Below the pieces are notes generated by a model. It was not told the origin of the DNA. It worked only from the letters and a program-made list of their open reading frames with translations, and did no database searches. A DNA stretch of 64,000 bases, taken from NCBI RefSeq assembly GCF_049331405.1, contig NZ_CP186274.1, forward strand, positions 6,262,001 through 6,326,000. Direction: 5' to 3'. Made by a program: the position numbers and the translations under genes. Below, one piece after another: positions 54,326 through 63,266 of this stretch. Numbering within the stretch: the stretch's first letter is position 1; each line of letters starts with the position of its first letter. Origin of the DNA: PoT sp049331405 (GTDB lineage Bacteria > Planctomycetota > Planctomycetia > Isosphaerales > Isosphaeraceae).

Positions 54326-55336
54326 TCAGGCCTTGATGCTCCATTCGAGGGTCCCGCCCGCCCACATCGGGATCACGTTGCCGTAGGAGCTGGGGATGGC
54401 GAACGGCTCCCTCACGAGCCTGACGGTGCGTTTGGGCGGGGTGATGCCGTAGATCCGGCGGGCGTTGTCGCTGAGGAAGGCCTGGAGCATGTTCTCCTTG
54501 CCCGCACTCGCGAAGACCTGGGCATAGAGCTGGATGGCGATCGGCGCGGAGAAGACGCCGGCACAGCCGCAGGCCACCTTGCGGTCCTCGGTGTGCGGGG
54601 CCGAGTCGGTCCCGGCCATGATCTTCGCGGGGTGATCCGAGAAGCACGCCTGCAGGAGGGCGTCGCGATCCTCGGGCCGCTTGACGCAGGGCATGCAATA
54701 CAGGTGCGGGTTGAACGGCGGGCCGAACCAGTCGTTGCCGGTCGTCATCAGGTGTTGCGGCGTGATCGTGGCGTGGACGTTCGGGAGGTCGAGCAAGGCG
54801 ACGCTGTGGCGGTCGGAGAGGTGCTCGAGGATGACCTTCAGCTTCGGGAACCGGCGGACCCAGTCGCGGACGAACTTGCCGAAGAGCTCCTCGCGGTCGT
54901 GGTAATAGCCCTCGGCCTCCGGGTGGACGGAGAGGGGGATCCCGAGTTCCTCCATACTGGCGAGCACATCGTAGACGCCCGGGTCGGCCGGGTCGCAACC
55001 GTGGCTCGAGTTCGTCGTCATCCCCCGCGGGTAGAACTTGATCGAGAGGATGTGCGGCTTCGCGTCCGCCAGGAAATCCCGGGTATAGTGCGTCTGGAAG
55101 TAGAGGGTCGTATAGGCCTCGAATGGCTCGTCCGAGCCTTCCTTCGCCGCCTCGAGGATCGCCGCGCGGTAGGCGACCGCCGCGGCCGGGGAGTCGACGA
55201 TGGGGGAGAGGTTCGGCATCGCCATCACGCCGGCCCACGACCGCGACGTGAGGGGCGCGACGAGGCGGAGCATCTCGTCTTGCCGGAGATGCGCGTGCAT
55301 GTCGAGGGGGCTATCGATGACGATTTCGTCGACCAT
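54326..55336 (-). CDS. pyrC: Dihydroorotase
   Basis: ATG 55336 with GAGGA upstream gives 336 residues, close to E. coli PyrC, which it matches throughout. Metal ligands are H14 and H16 in DMHAHLR, the carboxylated K100 in SIKFYPRGMTTNSSHG, H137 in SVHPEAEG, H171 in LEHLSDRH, and the Asp in AGTDSAPH. It catalyses the ring closure of carbamoyl aspartate to dihydroorotate, step three of pyrimidine synthesis. It stands alone here, 6 kb from the pyrK-like gene. Confidence 0.95.
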   Translation of the reverse strand: MVDEIVIDSPLDMHAHLRQDEMLRLVAPLTSRSWAGVMAMPNLSPIVDSPAAAVAYRAAILEAAKEGSDEPFEAYTTLYFQTHYTRDFLADAKPHILSIKFYPRGMTTNSSHGCDPADPGVYDVLASMEELGIPLSVHPEAEGYYHDREELFGKFVRDWVRRFPKLKVILEHLSDRHSVALLDLPNVHATITPQHLMTTGNDWFGPPFNPHLYCMPCVKRPEDRDALLQACFSDHPAKIMAGTDSAPHTEDRKVACGCAGVFSAPIAIQLYAQVFASAGKENMLQAFLSDNARRIYGITPPKRTVRLVREPFAIPSSYGNVIPMWAGGTLEWSIKA

Positions 55337-55505
55337 GTCTTCCTCGGGAGATTGCCACGGGGCGGGCCGCGATGGACGACCTTGCCTCGGCCTCGGCATC
55401 GCCGGGCGGCCGACTCGGCCCGAACTGACAATCGTGTCACGTTCCGCCCCGCGTTTCCACCTCAAGTCGACGCCGAGACCGCCCCGGATTTGATCGTCGC
55501 CAGAT

Positions 55506-58352
55506 TCATGCGGGCGGCGTGAAGGCGTCCGGCCAGGAGTTCATCCAGCCCGCGAAGTCGGTGGGCGGGATCGGGCGGCTGAAGAAAAAGCCCTGGGCTC
55601 CGTCGCAGCCCATCGACGTGAGGAGGTCGGCGGTCTCCTGGTCCTCGATGCCCTCGGCGATGACGCTCAGGCCGAGGCCGTGGCCCAGCTCGATCACCGA
55701 TTGCACGATGTGGGCGGTCTTGGCGTTGGTCGTGATGTTCTTCACGAAGGAGCGGTCGACCTTCACCTCGTCGACGGGGAGATCCTTGAGGTAGGCGAGG
55801 GAGGAGTAGCCGGTGCCGAAGTCGTCGATCGCGATCCGGACTCCCATCGCGTGGATCTGGCTCAGGACCTCCATCGCCCTCGACGGCTCCTCGATCATGG
55901 CGCTCTCGGTGATCTCGACCGTCAGCCAGGCCGGATCCGCCTCGGCGCCGCGGAGGATCCGGGCGATCGTGGGCAGGAGGTCGTGGTCCTGGAGGCTCAC
56001 CGCGGCCAGGTTGACGGCGACGTTGAGCCCCATCCCCCTTCCCTGCCAGTCGCGGCACTGGCGGAGTGCGGCGTCCAGGGCCCAGAAGTCGAGGGGGCGG
56101 ATCAGGCCCGTCTGCTCGGCCAGGGGGATGAAGGCGTCGGGAGGCATCAGGCCTTCGCGAGGGTGCGACCAGCGGATCAGGGCCTCCGCCCCGAACGGCT
56201 GCATCGTGCAGAGGTCGACCTTGGGCTGATAGTGCAGCAGGAGCTGGTCCCGCTCGACGGCCCGACGCAGCTCGGAGATCAGGGGGAGCCGCCCCGGATT
56301 GTACGGGGAAAGCTCGGGCGAGAAGACGGCGAGGCCGCGATGGGCCCGCTTGGCCGCGTACCTCGCCACGTCGGCCCGCCTTACGAGCGTGATCGAATCC
56401 CTGCCATGCCCCGGGAAGAGGGCGATCCCGATGCTGCCGCTGACCTCGAGGCTCTGGTCGTGCACCTCGATGGGGGGGACCAGGCATTCCAGCAGCTTCC
56501 TGGCGACCTCCAAGGCGCCCGCCTCGTCGGCGTCGGGGAGCAGGATCCCGAACTCATCGCCCCCGAGCCTGGCGATGGTATCGGCCCGCCGCAGCACCTG
56601 CCGGAAGCGCGGGTGGAGCTGCTGGAGCGCGAGGTCGCCGTAATGATGCCCGAAGGTGTCGTTGATCTCCCGGAATCGGTCCAGGTCGATCAGGAGCAAG
56701 GCGAGGGTCTGCTCGGGCTCGGTGGCGTTCCTGATCGCCTGCTCGATCCTGCGCTGGAGGAGCATCCGGTTGGGTAGGCCCGTGAGGGCATCGTGGTTGG
56801 CCTCGTGCCGCAGCCGCGTCTGGGCCTCGAGGCGCTGGACCTCGGCCATTGCGACGCTCACCAGCACGTTGCGCAGCGACGCCGCGGCCTCGACCTCGCG
56901 GGCCGACCACGGCAGCGACTGCCCCTGGAGGAGCTGCTTCCAAGCCTCGAACGACTTCCTCGGGCCGATCCGGGTCGATCCGTTCTCGACCGTCGTCGAC
57001 CTGGTCGGGTCGCCCCCCCAGGTCACCGTGCGGACGACCTCGGGGCGGAACCAGAGGACGTGTCCCCGCTTCTCGCGGACGACCTCCACGGCCAGGAGGC
57101 CGCAGGCGAGGTCCTTCCACAACTCCGCGGGCGCGTAAACGGATGGGAGAGAGTGGGAGTGGAAGATCGGGGCCTCGGGACCGGCCATGAGCCACTGGCG
57201 GAGGGCCTCGAGCGCGTTGCGATCGGGGGTCGCCCCGGCGACCGCGCAGCGGTCCTCGAAGAGCACCGCGACCCCGGCCGCCTCGACGTAGTCGAGCAGG
57301 TTCGGGGCCGCCCCTGTCAGCGTGTCGCCGAAATGGTCGCCCGAGGCGATCGCTTCGAGGAACTTCGACTGGAGCGCCGTGCGTTCGTCCCGATACCGGG
57401 AGAGATCGGCGGCCTCCCTGGCCTCGATCTGCGCCGAGACGAGCCGGCCGAGCAGCTCGCAATTCTGGCGGGTCGAGTAGGCGAGGTACCTCGGGGCGTA
57501 ATGATGGCAGGCGACCAGGGCCCACAACTGCCCCTCGCGGACGAGCGAGAGGCTCATCGAGGCCGCCACGCCCATGTTCCGCATGTATTCCAGATGGACC
57601 GGCGATACGCTGCGGAGCACGCAAGGGCTCATGTCGAGCTTATCGTCGCCGCCGAGGACCGCCGCGGGCTCGTAGGCCGCGTCGGGGATGATGCGTACGT
57701 AATTGTGAATGTAGAGCTGCCTGGCCTGCGGCGGGATGTCGCCGGCCGGGAAGTGGTGGCCCAGGAACGTCGCGACCGCCTCGTTCCTGGCCTCGGCGAT
57801 CACCTGGCCGTTCCAGTCGGCGTCGAACCGATAGATCATGACCCGGTCGAAGCCGGTGAGCCGGCGGACCTCGTCGACCGTCGTCTGGCAGAGGGCCTCG
57901 AGACTCGCGGCCGCCTGGACCCGAGCGAGGGACCCCCGGAGGGTCGCCAGCGACGCCGCCTCTCGTTCCCGAAGGTCGAGCGACCGCGGCTCCAGCTCGA
58001 GGATGGTCTCATCTCCCCCGACGTGGAGGATCGCGTCGAAGTCACTCTGCGGGGAGGCGAGGAACCTGGCGACGGCGGGGTTGATCTCATTCGCGTCGCC
58101 CTGCCGCAGGGCCTCGACGAGGCGGCCGATCAGGCCTTCCTCGACGAATTCGGCCAGGGGCCGGCCGATGAGCCGATCGGCGTCGATGCCCAGGAACCCG
58201 GGCAGATTGGCGCTGACGCGAAGGATCGTCAGGTCGTCCGACCTCAACGTCAGGAGGAAACCATGCGGCTGGATCGCGCCGGGAATGTGGATCGGCTCCC
58301 GGTCGCATCTCGTCAGCTTGAGGTCAACGCGAGCGAATCCCGCATCCGACAT
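55506..58352 (-). CDS. Bacteriophytochrome with GGDEF and EAL output domains
   Basis: ATG 58352 with GAGGGGG upstream gives 948 residues. The order is PAS (about 20-120), GAF (about 150-310), PHY (about 320-500), GGDEF (about 515-680) and EAL (about 690-940). C16 in LTRCDREPIHIPGAIQPHG is the expected biliverdin attachment Cys. The GAF has AGDIPPQARQLY (D205) and SPVHLEYM (H253); the PHY tongue has PRKSF at 464-468. The cyclase site GGDEF is intact (597-601), and EAL (722-724) with the downstream Glu/Asp/Lys residues (ITESAM, DDFGTGYSSL, VKVDRSF) looks active. Red/far-red light should thus set cyclic-di-GMP level. No heme oxygenase gene is adjacent. Confidence 0.95.
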   Translation of the reverse strand: MSDAGFARVDLKLTRCDREPIHIPGAIQPHGFLLTLRSDDLTILRVSANLPGFLGIDADRLIGRPLAEFVEEGLIGRLVEALRQGDANEINPAVARFLASPQSDFDAILHVGGDETILELEPRSLDLREREAASLATLRGSLARVQAAASLEALCQTTVDEVRRLTGFDRVMIYRFDADWNGQVIAEARNEAVATFLGHHFPAGDIPPQARQLYIHNYVRIIPDAAYEPAAVLGGDDKLDMSPCVLRSVSPVHLEYMRNMGVAASMSLSLVREGQLWALVACHHYAPRYLAYSTRQNCELLGRLVSAQIEAREAADLSRYRDERTALQSKFLEAIASGDHFGDTLTGAAPNLLDYVEAAGVAVLFEDRCAVAGATPDRNALEALRQWLMAGPEAPIFHSHSLPSVYAPAELWKDLACGLLAVEVVREKRGHVLWFRPEVVRTVTWGGDPTRSTTVENGSTRIGPRKSFEAWKQLLQGQSLPWSAREVEAAASLRNVLVSVAMAEVQRLEAQTRLRHEANHDALTGLPNRMLLQRRIEQAIRNATEPEQTLALLLIDLDRFREINDTFGHHYGDLALQQLHPRFRQVLRRADTIARLGGDEFGILLPDADEAGALEVARKLLECLVPPIEVHDQSLEVSGSIGIALFPGHGRDSITLVRRADVARYAAKRAHRGLAVFSPELSPYNPGRLPLISELRRAVERDQLLLHYQPKVDLCTMQPFGAEALIRWSHPREGLMPPDAFIPLAEQTGLIRPLDFWALDAALRQCRDWQGRGMGLNVAVNLAAVSLQDHDLLPTIARILRGAEADPAWLTVEITESAMIEEPSRAMEVLSQIHAMGVRIAIDDFGTGYSSLAYLKDLPVDEVKVDRSFVKNITTNAKTAHIVQSVIELGHGLGLSVIAEGIEDQETADLLTSMGCDGAQGFFFSRPIPPTDFAGWMNSWPDAFTPPA

Positions 58353-58706
58353 GGAACGCATGCCCCCTCAGAAGATTCCAAGACACCGCTTGGCTTGCGT
58401 CTCCCTCGATACTCCTGTTCCGTCTTTCCAGGATTGCCATAATTGCAAAAAGCACCCCAGATTGCCAGAAGCACTTGCTCGTTTGACTGGAATTTCATGA
58501 GACCGGGGATCGAGGCTTTTGATATATCGACCCGGGTGACGATACATTGGCGTTTTTGGCTTTTCAAGGCATGAATGCCTTGCGAAGAGGCGAGAGGTGG
58601 GGTCGGTCGAGCCGAAAATGGCGAAAACCGAGCGGTCGGTCACGCCTGGGACCGACCGCTCGGTTTCTTGTTGGGAGGCTTCGGGATCCTGCTCGGATGC
58701 TTCGGA
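58353..58706. other. Intergenic region with terminator
   Basis: This 354-base stretch lies upstream of the phytochrome gene and downstream of the DUF1501 gene. It is AT-richer around 58420-58570, where the phytochrome promoter is expected, and contains the terminator at 58627-58664. No gene is seen. Confidence 0.5.
58627..58664 (-). terminator. Strong terminator of the DUF1553-DUF1501 run
   Basis: ACCGAGCGGTCGGTC and GACCGACCGCTCGGT form a perfect 15-base stem with an 8-base loop. On the minus strand it is followed by TTTTCG, 43 bases after the DUF1501 stop; on the plus strand TTCTTG follows. Confidence 0.85.
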
Positions 58707-60116
58707 TCAGGCGATGATGTCGTGGACGACGTTCCCTTTCACGTCGGTGAGGCGATAGTCGCGGCCGGCGTGGCGGTAGGTCAGGCGGGTGTGGTCGATC
58801 CCGAGGAGGTGCAGGATCGTCGCGTGGAAGTCGTGGACGTGGACGGGGTTCTCGGCGACTCTGGCCCCGAGCTCGTCGGTGCAGCCGTAGGTGTAGCCCC
58901 CCTTCACCCCGCCGCCGGCGAGCCATGATGAGAAGCAGGCGCTGTGGTGCCCGCGCCCCTTGGTGCCGTCGATGCCGGGGGTGCGGCCGAACTCGGTCGT
59001 CCAGACGACGAGCGTGTCGTCGAGCATCCCCAGCCGCTTGAGATCTTTCAGGAGCCCGGCGATAGGCTGGTCGATGGCCTTAGCCCTCGGGCCGTGGTCG
59101 GCCATGTCGCCGTGCGAGTCCCAGTTGGCGCTCGAACTGCCGTCGATCAGCTCGACGAAGCGGACCCCTCGCTCGACGAGGCGTCTGGCCACGAGGCACT
59201 GCCAGCCGAAGCTATCGGTCTGGCCTCGCTTGAGCCCGTAGAGGTCGAGGACCTTGTCGGATTCCTGGTTGATCTCGAAGGCGTCCTTCGCCTCGGTCTG
59301 CATGTGGAAGGCGGTCTCGAACGTCCGGATCCGGGCGGCGAGCTCCATGTCATTGCCGTGGCGCTCGCGATGGCGGCGGTTGAATGCCTCGGCCAGGCCC
59401 AGCTCCATCTCCTGGATCTTGGCCTGGGGCGTCCTGCGGTCGAGGTTCGCGATCGGCGTGGGGCCGGGGACGATCCGGACCCCCTGGTGGTAGGCCGGCA
59501 GGAAGTCATTGGCATACACCTGCGTCCCGGCGTAAGGCAGGTGGGGAGCCAGGACCATGAACGACGGCAGATTCTGGTTCATCGTCCCCAGGCCGTAGCT
59601 GACCCACGACCCGATGCTAGGCCTGGAGAAGAAGAACGAGCCGGTGTGGATCGCCAGGGTGGCCTGGTAGTGCTCGTTGTCGTCCGACTTCATCGAGCGG
59701 ATCAGGCTGATGTCGTCCATGCAGTCCCGGATATGCGGGAAGAGGTCGCTGACCTTCGTGCCGCTCTTGCCCCCCGGCTGGTACTTCCACAGGGGCTTGA
59801 GCAGGACGCGCTGCTCGTTCGAGAGCCCGCCGCCGACGCCCGTCATCTTGCCGTCGGCGGCAAACAGCTTGGGCTTCTCGTCGAACGTGTCCATGTGCGA
59901 CACGCCGCCGGTCGAGAAGAGGAAGATCACCCGCTTGGCCTTGGCCGCGAAGTGCGGCGACTTCGGGGAAAGCGGGTCGAGGGGCCCCGCGCCTGCGGCT
60001 CCTTGCGGGACCGACTCGGCGAGGAGCTGCGAGACGAGGCCCGGCAGCAGCAAGGAGCCGCCGACCATGCTCCGCAAGACCTCGCGACGTGGGAGATTCG
60101 GTTGCCGGTCTCGCAT
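58707..60116 (-). CDS. DUF1501 protein (secreted, planctomycete type)
   Basis: ATG 60116 has AAGGGA six bases upstream. The 469-residue protein starts with a Tat-like signal (PRREVLRSMVGGSLLLPGLVSQL). The DUF1501 domain is related to alkaline phosphatase/sulfatase folds: KRVIFLFSTGGVSHMDTFDEKP near 60, DSHGDMADHG in the middle, and VVWTTEFGRTPG with RGHHSACFSSWLAGGG in the C-terminal part, where metal ligands would be. In planctomycetes it nearly always follows a DUF1549/DUF1553 gene, as here with a 62-base gap. The shared role is not established; polysaccharide breakdown has been proposed. Confidence 0.93.
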   Translation of the reverse strand: MRDRQPNLPRREVLRSMVGGSLLLPGLVSQLLAESVPQGAAGAGPLDPLSPKSPHFAAKAKRVIFLFSTGGVSHMDTFDEKPKLFAADGKMTGVGGGLSNEQRVLLKPLWKYQPGGKSGTKVSDLFPHIRDCMDDISLIRSMKSDDNEHYQATLAIHTGSFFFSRPSIGSWVSYGLGTMNQNLPSFMVLAPHLPYAGTQVYANDFLPAYHQGVRIVPGPTPIANLDRRTPQAKIQEMELGLAEAFNRRHRERHGNDMELAARIRTFETAFHMQTEAKDAFEINQESDKVLDLYGLKRGQTDSFGWQCLVARRLVERGVRFVELIDGSSSANWDSHGDMADHGPRAKAIDQPIAGLLKDLKRLGMLDDTLVVWTTEFGRTPGIDGTKGRGHHSACFSSWLAGGGVKGGYTYGCTDELGARVAENPVHVHDFHATILHLLGIDHTRLTYRHAGRDYRLTDVKGNVVHDIIA

Positions 60117-60178
60117 CGGGTTCCCTTCTTTCTTTCTCGCCTCGATTGATCGGAGTCTTATGTGAAACCGGTTGGAAA

Positions 60179-63103
60179 TCAGTCGATGTAGACGAACTCA
60201 TTCAGGCGGAAGAGGGCCCTGGCGAAGGCATGCCAGGCCTGCGGCTCGACCTGATCGGCGGCGGTGCCCGCGGAGTTCAGCTCCTGGCGGACCGACCGGA
60301 GGAAGGCCAGGCTCGTCTCCGCCTCCTCCGGCTCCGGCTTCCGCCCCAGGGCCAGGAGGTAGGCCCGCTCGAGGCGTGCGTGGTCGTCCCCCTTGATGTT
60401 CAGGAGTCGCGAGGCGAACTTGCGGGACTGCTCGTGGACGAACGGGTCATTGAGCAGGTAGAGGGCCTGGAGCGGGGTCGTGCTGGTGATCCGCTGGGGG
60501 GTGCTGACGCTGGGGTCGGCGCCGTCGAAGATCGCCAGGTACGGATGGCGCTGGATCCGCTGGGTCATCAGGTAGACGCTGCGGCGGTTCGTCTCATAGA
60601 TGGCCTTGAACGGGTTGTGCTGGGTGTACTTCCACTGCGACTGCGGCGGGAACGGATGCGGGCCGCCGGGGCCCGGCTCGAGCCCCTCGGCGAGGGTCAG
60701 CAGCGTGTCCCGGATCGCCTCGGCGTCGAGCCTCCGCCTGGGGAATTCGCCCAGCAGTTCGGGCTTGGCCGGGGGCTCGTCCGGCTTCGCCTCGTGGTGG
60801 CTGGCGAGCCGGTACGTCCTCGAGAGCATGATCGTCCGGTGCATCTCCTTGACCGACCAGCCCGAGGCCACGAACTGATTGGCGAGCCAGTCGAGCAACT
60901 CGGGATGCGTCGGGGCCCTCCCCTGGCGGCCGAAGTCGTTGGGGGTCGGCACGATCCCCTTGCCGAAGTGGTAGAGCCAGAGGCGGTTGACGACCACCCT
61001 GGCCGTTAGCGGGTTCTTCGGGTCGGCGATCCACTCGGCCAGCTTGAGCCGGCCGCTCGTGCGGTCGTCGTCGGGCAGCTTGGCGCCGCCGAGGATCGTC
61101 GGGAAGTGACGGGGGACGAGCGCCCCCTTCTTGTTCGGATCCCCCTTGATCTGCACGAACGTGTTCTCGGCCGCGCCCGTCTCGGAGACGGCGTAGGCCT
61201 GGTCGAAGGGCAAGGCGTCCTTCTCGAACTCCTCGGCCTTCGCCTTGGCCTTCCTCAAGGCCTTGTCGAGCTTGTTGCGGGCGTCCCCCCTGGCGGCGTC
61301 GCGATCCTTCTCGACCCGATGGACCTCGGCGTCGAGCTCCTTCTGGCGAACCTTCTTCGCGGCGATGGCGGCGTCGACCTCGGCGGGCGGGACGAGCGGC
61401 ACGAGGTCGCGCTGGGACTGCTCCAGCTCGATCCCCGGCCAGGGATAGCGCGTGTTCTGGAAGAAGCCGTAGAGGGCGTAATAGTCCTCGGTGCCCAGCG
61501 GGTCGAACTTATGGTCGTGGCAGCGGGCGCAGTTGATCGTGAGCCCGAGGAAGGCGCGGCCGACGTTGTCGATCGTGTCCTCGATCGTCAGGTGCTGCGG
61601 GTAGTCGGAGACCCTCGAGCCGAACCGCCGGGCGTTGGCGATGTAGCCCGTGGCGATGGTCTGCTCGTTCTTCTGCGCCCGGTCTGCCGCGGGCAGGAGG
61701 TCGCCGGCAAGCTGCTCTTTCACGAATCGGTCGTACGGCAGGTTCCGGTTGAAGGCAGCGATGACCCAGTCGCGATACTTGACCATCTGGGGGATCGGGA
61801 AGTCGGAGTTATCCCCGGCCGTGTCGGCGTAGCGCACGACGTCGAGCCAGTACCTCCCCCAGCGCTCACCATACCTGGGCGAGGCCAGCAGTCGATCCAC
61901 CACGCGGGCGAAGGCGTCGGGGGCCTTGTCGTTGACGAAGGCCTCGATCTCCTCGGGTGTGGGGGGCAGGCCGGTGAGGTCGTAGGTTGCCCTGCGCATC
62001 AAGGTCGGGCGATCGGCCTCGCCGACGGGGTTCCTCCCCTCGCTTTCGAGTTTGGCCAGGATGAAGTGGTCGATCGCGTTGGCCGGCCAGTCCTGCTGGC
62101 GGACGGCCGGCGGCTGGGGCGGGCTGACCGGCTTGAACGACCAGAACTCGCGGGCCTTGGCCCAGTCGATCGCGTACTTCGACTTCTCCTTCTCCGTGGG
62201 CGCGGCGACCTCGGTCCTGGGGTCGGGAGCCCCCATCTTGATCCAGGCCTCGACGTCGGCGATCTCATTGGGAGAGAGCTTGGATTTGGGCGGCATCCGC
62301 AGGCCGGGGTCGGTCTGGCGGATGGCCGTCATCAGGAGGCTTGCCTCAGTGTCGTAGGGGACGATGGCGGGCTCGGTGTCGCCCCCCCGCTCCAGCGCCG
62401 GTCGCGAGTCGACCTGCAGGTTCCCGCCGATCTTCTTCGAGCCCGCGCTGTGGCACGAGTAGCAGTGCTGGACCAGCATCGGGCGGATCCTGGATTCGAA
62501 GAATTGCAACTGCTCGGGCGTCGCCGAGGAACTGGCTGATGTCCTGGGTACTTCCCCCTGCCCCGTCCAGACCTCGAGCCCCGACAGGTTCGCGTCCCCG
62601 CCCCTGGCCGAGAGCTTGATCCGACCCTTGCCCTGGGTGACGTCGACCTTCCAGGGGCCGAGCCTGGCCCAGATCCCCTCGCCGCGGCTGTTGTACGAGT
62701 CGACGACCGGCCTGTCGTTCACGAGGATTTGGAACCGGGTCGGGTCGTTGTCCTCCCAGACGTAGAGGAAGACCTGATAGATCCCGTCGGGGACATCCGT
62801 CAATTCCACGTCGATGTTATTCCCCCAGCGGCTGCTCCGGATCATCCGGGCGTGTTCGGGGTCGCAGTTCGGCTTGAGGCCGACCTTCTGATTCTCGAAC
62901 GACTGGCCGTTGCAGAGATAGTGCTGGGCGTCCTTCCCCTCCCAAGCGTGCCCGTCGATGACGAGTCCCGGCCCGTTCAGGCAGATGCCGCGGTAGAACT
63001 TCGCCGCCCCGACCTCGTTCTCGGCCGCGTCGCCGGTCGACGGTAGGAGCGCCGTCAGCAGCAGGATGAACCACCAAACCCGGTGGAGACGCCTCGAAGT
63101 CAT
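60179..63103 (-). CDS. PSCyt1-DUF1549-DUF1553 secreted planctomycete protein
   Basis: ATG 63103 gives 974 residues; the longer frame to 63283 reads as noncoding. A signal peptide (VWWFILLLTALLPSTGDA) is followed by a malectin/NPCBM-like carbohydrate-binding domain (about 33-178), a cytochrome c-type heme site C214-x2-C217-H218 in the planctomycete PSCyt1 domain, DUF1549 (about 295-510) and DUF1553 (about 640-910), separated by a Lys/Ala-rich coiled coil. The protein should be exported and bind heme and sugar. Its downstream partner is the DUF1501 gene. A divergent XylR/LacI-type regulator gene starts 164 bases away and could control the pair. Confidence 0.94.
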   Translation of the reverse strand: MTSRRLHRVWWFILLLTALLPSTGDAAENEVGAAKFYRGICLNGPGLVIDGHAWEGKDAQHYLCNGQSFENQKVGLKPNCDPEHARMIRSSRWGNNIDVELTDVPDGIYQVFLYVWEDNDPTRFQILVNDRPVVDSYNSRGEGIWARLGPWKVDVTQGKGRIKLSARGGDANLSGLEVWTGQGEVPRTSASSSATPEQLQFFESRIRPMLVQHCYSCHSAGSKKIGGNLQVDSRPALERGGDTEPAIVPYDTEASLLMTAIRQTDPGLRMPPKSKLSPNEIADVEAWIKMGAPDPRTEVAAPTEKEKSKYAIDWAKAREFWSFKPVSPPQPPAVRQQDWPANAIDHFILAKLESEGRNPVGEADRPTLMRRATYDLTGLPPTPEEIEAFVNDKAPDAFARVVDRLLASPRYGERWGRYWLDVVRYADTAGDNSDFPIPQMVKYRDWVIAAFNRNLPYDRFVKEQLAGDLLPAADRAQKNEQTIATGYIANARRFGSRVSDYPQHLTIEDTIDNVGRAFLGLTINCARCHDHKFDPLGTEDYYALYGFFQNTRYPWPGIELEQSQRDLVPLVPPAEVDAAIAAKKVRQKELDAEVHRVEKDRDAARGDARNKLDKALRKAKAKAEEFEKDALPFDQAYAVSETGAAENTFVQIKGDPNKKGALVPRHFPTILGGAKLPDDDRTSGRLKLAEWIADPKNPLTARVVVNRLWLYHFGKGIVPTPNDFGRQGRAPTHPELLDWLANQFVASGWSVKEMHRTIMLSRTYRLASHHEAKPDEPPAKPELLGEFPRRRLDAEAIRDTLLTLAEGLEPGPGGPHPFPPQSQWKYTQHNPFKAIYETNRRSVYLMTQRIQRHPYLAIFDGADPSVSTPQRITSTTPLQALYLLNDPFVHEQSRKFASRLLNIKGDDHARLERAYLLALGRKPEPEEAETSLAFLRSVRQELNSAGTAADQVEPQAWHAFARALFRLNEFVYID

Positions 63104-63266
63104 CGGAATGAGTCCCCGGTCTTTACCGCCGCTGGAATGGTCGTTGAGAGTCGTCGGCGGGGTTTCCAGGATCAATTCAACGTTTGACCACCCTCTGCCG
63201 CCATGCCAGAATGCGCAAATCTCTTGTCGATTTGCGACACGCCCTCGTGATGCCCCGGGTCGACTC

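Noticed and set aside
52916..55522. Plus-strand frame of 868 codons
   Set aside because: It runs antisense through the lipoprotein and pyrC genes, both of which have clear signatures.
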